DNA of 16,729 nucleotides, taken from Spongospora subterranea. Lineage: Eukaryota > Endomyxa > Phytomyxea > Plasmodiophorida > Plasmodiophoridae. The DNA lies in contig OUQQ01000044.1 in assembly GCA_900404475.1 (NCBI GenBank), forward strand, positions 70,330 through 87,058, written 5' to 3'. A model generated the notes under the pieces. That model ran no database searches. It was not told the DNA's origin and was given only the letters and a program-made list of their open reading frames with translations. This document shows, one piece after another, positions 10,381-16,729 of the stretch (position 1 is its first letter; every line of letters starts with the position of its first letter). The position numbers and the translations under genes are program-made.

Positions 10381-10740
10381 ACACCATTGTCATCATAATA
10401 TCTACACTACACCCATCATTCGTTACCAGCAGTCATGCTTGAATACCGATAGTCATGTTTAGCGTGAGTCAGGGAAATGATGGCAATGACACATTGCAAG
10501 TGGCCACACCGAACTGATACACCATTGTCATCATAGTATCTACACTACGTCCATCATTCGTTACCACTTACCAGTCATGCTTGAATACCGATAGTCATGT
10601 TTAGCGTGTGTCAAGGAAATGATGGCAATGACACATTGCAAGTGACCAAAAGTAACCTAAACCAAACTGATTATGACCACCCCATTGTGTTTAATTCACG
10701 TTACCAGTCATGCTTGATTATGGTTACCGATTGCCAGTGG
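10381..10740. repeat. 138-bp tandem duplication with a decayed third unit
   Basis: Unit 1 begins at 10381 (ACACCATTGTCATCAT) and unit 2 at 10519, a period of 138 bp. They differ by a few substitutions and a 4-bp insertion (TTACCACTTACCAG). A shortened third unit starts near 10675 (CCCCATTGTG...GTTACCAGTCATGCTTGA). Each full unit contains a perfect hairpin, GCAATG-ACA-CATTGC, within TGATGGCAATGACACATTGC. Sequence before unit 1 (AAACAGATTATGACT) matches the end of unit 2 (AAACTGATTATGACC), so the true repeat is slightly longer. Confidence 0.85.
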
Positions 10741-11199
10741 CTAGACGGAACCATTATCAAACTGATTTCAATCTCAGAGGTGCGTCGATAACCTCAAAAA
10801 GGGGTGACCAATTTTTCGGTCGTCGTTGTCCAATTGATTTCTAGGTTCTGCAGCCAATGAAATTTGCATTGAGATCGGTCACTGAAAGCCAGCTGCACCA
10901 TGCTGGAAATCATGCCCCCTTGACAAATTAGAACTGGACTCGATACAAAATTTACAACCACACAAAAGGAACCTGGTTAAACTGTTGTTTTACTTTGCCT
11001 TGTGTAATGCAAAATTACTATACATGGTCACTTTTGATATTTAACTTCTACCTCTTGTTAATCTTAGTTTATTTGCCCGCGAACCACACCATTCATTAAA
11101 TCAAATGCGGTTTTTTCAATCAACAGAAATATGCAGCTAGCATTGCTCATCGGCGGCCGCATAGATACGTTTTTCACTGACACAATCTCTGTATTGGAT
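10741..11199. other. Non-coding stretch
   Basis: AT-rich sequence between the tandem repeat and the unassigned minus-strand coding region. A short plus-strand frame from 11131 has no recognisable content. No repeat or RNA gene was seen. Confidence 0.4.
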
Positions 11200-11990
11200 C
11201 ACACAAGAACAGGAGAGCATATTTCGTATGGCGCCAGAGCATCTTCACTTTTAAGTTTTACTGCCGACTTTTCATTGTTGCGTTTGGCTGGTAAAGTTGT
11301 CATGATAATCAAGCAAAGCGATTGCCCATAAATGTTTCTCGTCAGTTGGTTGTCAGTACCATCAATGAAAAAAATGGTGGTGTTCCCTATGTAATCCTGA
11401 ACTTCAATAAACCATGAACCGGCACTGAACCATCCTTCATCGTTGCTGGGTAGGTTTAACATGAGAGTCGGCGTAGCGAGAGGATGGGAGCGTGCAAGAT
11501 ATGGGTCAGCATGCCAGCATAAAGCGAAAACCCAGGTAATCAAAGACTATCATTTCATACCGGAACGACCAAACAACATGCTTATTTTACTGAGAAAGAA
11601 GGAAAGCTCTCCATGATCGTGGGATCTCAGCCCAAACTCAGCAACGTTTATGGAAATACTCCCCGATCTTTCAGTGATTTCTCGACTTTGCAGAATCTCT
11701 CTTCTGAGGGCGGGAAGCATTAAACCCAACTGCAATTGAAAACTATCGGCTTCTTCGGCCGTATTCGGTTGAATAATGCTGTTTGGTCCAACTTAGATTC
11801 TTTGTTCTGCAACGATCATCGTGACGAATGGGCCATCAGCGTTGTCCGATTTATTGAAACGATGACTGAACGATATCTTCGTTAGAAATCAAATGCAGTG
11901 AATGAGCGCTTCAGGTTTCGAGTTTACATTGTCCAGAGTTTCAACACGATATTACAACTAGAAACAGATGCCAGAATAGGCAGGAGCAAA
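11199..11990 (-). pseudogene. Unassigned coding-like region, probably a broken gene or partly mis-spliced model
   Basis: The minus strand has two coding-like blocks. The upstream block (about 11890-11550) reads FNKSDNADGPFVTMIVAEQ, meets one in-frame TAA near 11797-11795, then continues in the same frame with NTAEEADSFQLQLG and ITERSGSISINVAEFG before a stop at 11552-11550. The downstream block (11543-11199) contains SNDEGWFSAGSWFIEVQD and NTTIFFIDGTDNQ, reminiscent of an extracellular beta-sandwich. A GTATGA donor near 11562 and a CTACCCAG acceptor near 11447 could join the blocks, but the phase does not fit cleanly. No start codon, family or full exon chain could be fixed. It may be a real secreted or membrane protein gene or a pseudogene. 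Confidence 0.3.
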
Positions 11991-11999
11991 GCCTTTGTC

Positions 12000-12560
12000 A
12001 CAACTGCTTTTCCAGATATTGATTCTGGGTCTAGAATCAATTGTCTTATAATCAGAAGTGGTGTTATATATTAATCATTGTAGATATCTGATCACAGGTG
12101 AAACTCAGCCGAGTCCACTAGATATCCCTTGGTTTGAGGTAAAGCCTGACGCGGCATCCCCCAATGATGTCAACCTACTTTGTCTGGCTGATGATAACTA
12201 TAGCGGTACCAATCAATCGCAGACTTGATCCATACTCGATTATTAGGATTATGGAGTTGGGATTACTACAGAAGAAGCAGTGATACACTCTAACCGATGG
12301 AATCAGTACGCCCTGACCAGTGCAGAAGTCGATGTTGAAATTTATTGAGCTAAATCCATAGCAACCTTCGAAACAGGGACACCCTTTACATCACCGTTCA
12401 TTCGCAGCAACAATAACTCGTGCAAACATGAAGAGATCAATACCATTCAAAGCCATAACTGATAGAAAATTACGCAAATTTGGGATGCCTGTTTCGTACA
12501 TAAAAGCGATTCACGATCGTCTTTCGATATATATATCGCAGAAAGATACATGTTGGCTTT
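12000..12560. other. Region without a supported gene
   Basis: Neither strand shows a long coding-like frame. A plus-strand frame from 12428 extends into the antisense of RPS10 and is treated as spurious. The right end contains the RPS10 3' flank. Confidence 0.4.
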
Positions 12561-12568
12561 TTTATGAG

Positions 12569-12574
12569 TTTATT
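12569..12574 (-). terminator. Polyadenylation signal AATAAA of RPS10
   Basis: AATAAA on the minus strand lies 19-24 nt downstream of the RPS10 stop codon. This is the standard eukaryotic hexamer, although the 3' UTR would be very short. Confidence 0.5.
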
Positions 12575-12592
12575 GTTCTAGATAGAAAACGT

Positions 12593-13147
12593 TTACTCTT
12601 GGGAGGCGAATTGACCTCGGCCACCGCGCATTCCAGAGCCGAACTGTGGTTGGTAATTAGATGGGGCATCGCCCATCTTTCCGGCGGAACGGTATCCGTC
12701 GCGATCACCGCCGGAGCGACCAGCACCGCCATCGCGGCCTGCCCGGTCACTAAATCCAAACGGTAAGCGCTGTGGTTCGGCAGCCTTCTTGTGCGTCAAC
12801 GGGACGATGCTGGCCGGCAAATGCAGGTATTCACGAAGATATTCGAGACCCTCGTCAGTCAACGACCAGTAATACCACTGCCAGGCGAAGTTCTCCTTTA
12901 CGTAGCCGCGAGACTTCATGGAAACCATTAGTTTCAATACATGCAAGTTGGGGATCTCGGGAAATTCGCCGTGCTTCGACAGAGCCATGTCTTTCTTGGC
13001 GCAAAGAACCCCATCTGAAAATCAATCTCCATCAATTGATGAGAACAACAGGACGGGCCACGCCGATCAATATGGCTGGCGCTACAATTACTGACCCTGG
13101 AACAGCTTGGATAGGATTTTATTGCGGGATTTCGTAGGCATCATCAT
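12593..13147 (-). CDS. RPS10: 40S ribosomal protein S10 (eS10)
   Basis: Two exons, 13147-13096 and 13014-12593, joined by an 81-nt GTCAGT...TTTCAG intron, give 157 aa. The N terminus MMMPTKSRNKILSKLFQ-DGVLCAKKD matches the start of eS10. The S10/plectin core follows (IPNLHVLKLMVSMKSRGYVK, FAWQWYYW, GLEYLREYLHLP). The C terminus is the usual Gly/Arg-rich tail (MRGGRGQ). eS10 sits in the small-subunit head near the mRNA entry. An intron shortly after the start codon is common in eukaryotic ribosomal protein genes. Any of three consecutive ATGs (13147, 13144, 13141) could start the protein; known relatives begin with M-x-M-P, so 13147 or 13144 is likely. Confidence 0.95.
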
Positions 13148-13676
13148 GGTTGCGAAGGAACCGATAATCAACGATCGACGACAACGGTTTTCGATAGGAT
13201 CGTGAAGTACGGACTCCGTGGCGGCGATTGGTTGATGGCCATCCCGGCCTCCGTATACGGACTGTGCGCTAATCTTGGACTGGCACCTTTGTTTAAACGC
13301 CGATTGCTGGCTTGAACTCCAGATATTCTGCAAAATAAACCAATTCATTTGATGAGCGACTGACGCCACCATCTATAAGATCAGGGAGAAACGCGATTTA
13401 ACAAACCTGGCGTCTCCGGACAACTTTATCGGTCACCGGATTCTTTTTACTGCTCAGTTATTTAGCCCATACTACGTTTAATCTCAACCGTTCAATGATT
13501 TTTTTCAATCTTGCGGTTGCTATCGACTGACAGCTCATTCCGTTACTCAAATTTCCGAATCTGGAAAACACCAAGGAATTTCACACATCAATTGCTGTTT
13601 TGGCGCTCGTGAAGAGGTATTGCCTTGAGAAAAAAAACCATACAATAGTGATAATGACAATTTGCCAAAACTTTGT
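13148..13676. other. RPS10 upstream region
   Basis: It contains the presumed RPS10 promoter and 5' UTR. A minus-strand frame stays open upstream of the RPS10 ATG to about 13372, but it shows no conserved content and the protein homology starts at the MMMP. No other gene was seen. Confidence 0.5.
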
Positions 13677-14033
13677 CAGTTGGTGCTTCTTTGATCAGAA
13701 ATACAATGTTCCATTGTCACAAGATAATCAGTTGGTGCTCCTTGATCAGGAATACAATGTTCCATTGTCACACGATAATCAGTTGGTGCTCCTTGATCAG
13801 GAATACAATGTTCCATTGTCATACGATAATCAGCTGGTGCTCCTTGATCAGAAATACAATGTTCCAATGTCATACGATAATCAGCTGGTGCTCCTTGATC
13901 AGAAATACAATGTTCCAATGTCACACGATAATCAGTTGGTGCTCCTTGATCAGAAATACAATGTTCCAATGTCACACGATAATCAGTTGGTGCTCCTTGA
14001 TCAGAAATACAATGTTTCATGTCACACGATATT
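13677..14033. repeat. 51-bp minisatellite, seven copies
   Basis: Copies start at 13677, 13729, 13780, 13831, 13882, 13933 and 13984. The first is 52 bp, the next five are 51 bp, and the last is slightly shortened. The unit begins CAGTTGGTGCTCCTTGATCA and ends CACACGATAAT. Because 51 is divisible by three, the array is open in two plus frames and one minus frame; one plus frame would encode a 17-residue repeat (DNQLVLLDQEYNVPLSH). The array ends in a 17-bp palindrome, ACACGATATTATCGTGT, whose right half reverses the unit's own ACGATAAT end. Translation is unproven. Confidence 0.9.
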
Positions 14034-14370
14034 ATCGTGTACGTTTAGACATGTTCATTTAGGGGTTTGATTCTTTGCATTTTTTAAGCCACAATTCTGT
14101 GAACAATAATTGCGGTTTCCTAAAACAACAACTTCGGTTTAGGCAACTACCCGGAATGTGATTAGACGAGTTTAAAAAAATTGAAAACACGATGCAATCC
14201 AAATCACGTCGTCTAGTCCCTTCTGTTCTGAAACAATTCAGGTGTGTAGAGCAAATGTAGACAGGTCTGGATTCGCATACCAGGGGTATCAAAAACAACA
14301 ATGGCATACATATGATCAACCAATCGTTTGATTGAAAATATTCAACGAGGTAACCATGAGTGAGATCGGT
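14034..14370. other. Spacer between minisatellite and epoxide hydrolase 3' end
   Basis: AT-rich, no gene or repeat seen. It holds the 3' flank of the minus-strand epoxide hydrolase gene. Confidence 0.5.
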
Positions 14371-14375
14371 TTATT
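14370..14375 (-). terminator. AATAAA overlapping the epoxide hydrolase stop codon
   Basis: On the minus strand the final GAA-TAA-A contains AATAAA. It could be a polyadenylation hexamer, but overlapping a stop codon it may be coincidence. Confidence 0.25.
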
Positions 14376-16045
14376 CTACTTTACGATTGAGCACGCCCAT
14401 GGAAGGCTTTGCGTTTTCCCCGCTAATGATATCTCGATAGACGGCAAAATCGTTTACCAGTTCGTCTGGTTGTTCCATCGCCGCAAAATGTCCACCTACA
14501 GTAAAGCTGTTAACAGAAACCCTGAAATATTGAAAAATCCAATACCGTTGTCGTGAAAGCAATACTTCTTCACATTCTTATATTGTTGGTGAGCCCAGGA
14601 CTGTGGAGCCCACATAATATCTACTGCGAATTCCGACACAAATACGGGGGTGGTATTAGTTCCCATACTGAGGAAGATATCTGTGGGTTTAGTCAGGTCC
14701 AACGTGTTGTGATAGAAGGCCACAGAAGACGTGATCGAATCCGTCATCCAATACAGCATGATTGTGGTGAGAAGTTCATCGATACTTATGCTATGCGATA
14801 ACGTATGCCGGGAGAAATCGTGCTTCTGTTTGATCATGTCCATGCGTTTTTTGTCATCAGTGCCCGGGGCGATCACAATGCCTGAGGCGTCAGTCCAGGC
14901 TATGTATTTTTCTGCCAGCCAAGCTGCAACAGCTACAGGTGAGTTATGTAATACTGTCCCAAGGGTAAGCGGCTTCGTGATCGATTGCGTCAAATACCCG
15001 ATTTCATGTGTGTAAACCTCGTATTGATATTTCAACATCTCTCGTTCATATTCGTTGTAGAAAAGCGATGGGAACATGAAGGAAAGCACGTTTTTCACAT
15101 TAGTGATTGGAGTCCACCAGGAAAATTGAGGAACTGCAATCATCCCGTTTAAAACGAGCCCGACGATGCGGTTATCTTCGCCCTGTTTCTCCTCGAATTG
15201 CGCGACAAAGTTGGCGACTGCGCTACCCCAATCGCACCCGAACACCATGAATTTTTTATACCCAAGCCGGCGCATCAACTTGGCAATGATCACAGCTGCC
15301 TGATGGCAAAAAATGGTCAATGGCTCCAGGCAATAAACCGCACAGCCAAGGCACATGGCAAGCCATTCTATTCCAACCGACAAATCAAAACACCGACAAA
15401 AATATTAAAAAAAAAATGTTTTTGTGTGTTCAAAAGAAATACCTCGCGTGCTCCGATTTTGAACTGAGGTGAAGTTTTGGATAAACCAAAGCCTGGCAAG
15501 GCTGGCGCCACAACGTTGAACGCGTACGTAGGATCTCGACCGAACTTGGCCGGGTCCGTCAATTGCGGAATCACCTTGTAGAAATCAAAATTGGTCGATG
15601 GCCAACCATGAATCATAACAAGCGGCATGGCGTCAGGATAGCTCGATTTCACATGGATGAAGTGCATATCGACGTCATCAATCACAGTCCGAAACTGCGA
15701 TAACTCGTTCAACATTTCCTCACGAGCAGCCCAATTAAAATCGTTCTTCCAGTATTGAACAAGGACGCGTAACTCATCAAGATCCATTCCCATAGCGTTT
15801 TTCTCATCGTGCCCAGCAAGTGGTTCTGGGTATCGGGCCAAGTCTAATCGTGCTTTCAAGTCGGCCAACTACGCAAACAAATTAGAAAAGAGGCTTTTAC
15901 CGAAACCAGATTGTACTTTTGCCGCTGAGAACTGAATTTTGTAGGGTACGATCTGGTCTTTGTCTTTGTGAAGCGAATCATCCGGGGAAATGTTCTCGGA
16001 TTTGGAGTAATACGGGGTTGTCCCTGGAGCTGGTATGGACGACAT
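14371..16045 (-). CDS. Epoxide hydrolase, EHN (microsomal/juvenile-hormone type) alpha/beta-hydrolase
   Basis: Four exons: 16045-15917, 15868-15443, 15299-14546 and 14495-14371. Introns are 48, 143 and 50 nt, and the product is about 477 aa. The N-terminal EHN domain is visible (DLKARLDLARYP, then YWKNDFNW...FRTVIDD and MHFIHVKS). HGWP (130-133) is the oxyanion-hole motif, FGCDWGSAV carries the nucleophile Asp208, and GGHFAAMEQPD carries the catalytic His439; the last motif is created only by splicing the 50-nt intron. The enzyme adds water to epoxides, forming diols, in detoxification or lipid metabolism. ATG 16045 is the first in-frame ATG, but the frame stays open upstream to a TAG near 16112 and encodes a hydrophobic LLLLPLVGVL stretch just before it. 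A further 5' exon supplying a membrane anchor or signal is therefore possible. Confidence 0.92.
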
Positions 16046-16729
16046 CAAGACGCCAACCAAAGGCAGAAGAAGCAAGTGAATATGTGTTTTACGGTTGACG
16101 ACGTGGCTCTAACCGGGGTTGCACTTAAACAGAATGCCGAGCCGTACTAGTACAAGTCTACAATATATCACTGTGACGTCGAGCGCAGTAACAAAAGAGC
16201 ATTCTTCACTGTTCAATCAAGTAGTGCGATAATGATAAGCTATGTACGAAACTTTATTTCCGCGCGTTTTTTGCGGGGCCACCCATTTATCGAGCTAGAA
16301 CTCATCGCAAACTGAGTTTTTTACGGACATTGTTCGGGCGAGATAGATCGAGTATTTATGTTTCATACTTAAACAAGGCTCTAAACCCGCTCTTATACCG
16401 TGAACCGCTATAGTCATGTTTCACTGACTGGCAGGGTGAATCCGGTTCGAAAAACGACACTTTACCGGATTCCTAGCTGTTGTTGAATATTGGAAGCAAA
16501 CCGTGCCAAGATACTGATGGCAATGAACACGTCAAACCATTTATTGAAATATTGGATAAGTCAATCATGTTCAATGTAGTAGTGTAGACAATATAGAACA
16601 TCATCTAGAGGAAGATATGATACAAGAAGATTGAAACCAACAGACAGAAAATATATTCAAAAGGGTTTGCACACCGAAATCATCGTTGACTTGAATTTAG
16701 TCGACATCCGCATACTCCCAAATGCGAAT
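16046..16729. other. Non-coding right edge
   Basis: Upstream flank of the epoxide hydrolase gene. No gene is seen. It contains the inverted repeat at 16438-16472 and words shared with the 138-bp repeat at 10381. Confidence 0.5.
16438..16472. repeat. 9-bp perfect inverted repeat
   Basis: GAATCCGGT (16438-16446) and ACCGGATTC (16464-16472) are exact reverse complements separated by 17 nt. The role is unknown. Confidence 0.7.

Noticed and set aside
12428..12766. 112-codon plus-strand frame
   Set aside because: Its second half is the antisense of RPS10 exon 2 and the first half has no recognisable content.
13600..14070. 156-codon frame over the minisatellite as a gene
   Set aside because: Openness follows automatically from a 51-bp unit lacking stops, and the flanks show no coding signal.
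14553..15467. Several plus-strand frames over the epoxide hydrolase gene
   Set aside because: They are antisense shadows of a clearly conserved minus-strand enzyme.

Overview
This is a eukaryotic nuclear fragment. Every convincing gene is split by GT-AG introns, the coding strand changes from gene to gene, and the proteins are typical of opisthokonts. Introns of about 46-55 nt in several genes, a nuclease-kinase gene resembling Crinkler-type (CR) effectors, and an EHN-family epoxide hydrolase suggest an early-diverging (zoosporic) fungus. That placement is inference; no rRNA or other taxonomic marker is present. All exon boundaries below were worked out by hand from splice signals and reading frame.

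Layout, left to right. 1-1055 (-): a gene running off the left edge, with a PD-(D/E)XK-like nuclease core followed by a protein-kinase-like domain. Its kinase catalytic loop is displaced out of frame by a 71-bp segment bounded by 12-bp direct repeats. 1770-4459 (+): a seven-exon dynamin-superfamily GTPase of about 608 aa with a C-terminal membrane segment. 4549-5531: eroded C-terminal pieces of a non-LTR-type reverse transcriptase in opposite orientations. 5560-7769: no firm gene; weak coding hints on the minus strand. 7770-9193 (+): a seven-exon PP2C protein phosphatase of 369 aa. 9305-10307 (-): an unrecognised three-exon gene of about 300 aa, convergent with the phosphatase. 10381-10740: a 138-bp tandem duplication with a decayed third unit. 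About 11200-12000 (-): an unassigned, probably broken coding region. 12593-13147 (-): ribosomal protein S10 (eS10), two exons. 13677-14033: a seven-copy 51-bp minisatellite that stays open in three frames. 14371-16045 (-): a four-exon EHN-type epoxide hydrolase of about 477 aa. 16046-16729: non-coding, with a 9-bp inverted repeat inside what may be another diverged copy of the 138-bp repeat.

Nothing suggests that the genes form a pathway. RPS10 is housekeeping, the phosphatase signals, the GTPase probably remodels membranes, and the epoxide hydrolase detoxifies or processes lipids. The most unusual items are the nuclease-kinase gene with its interruption, the GTPase, the 51-bp coding-compatible minisatellite, and the unidentified gene at 9305-10307.
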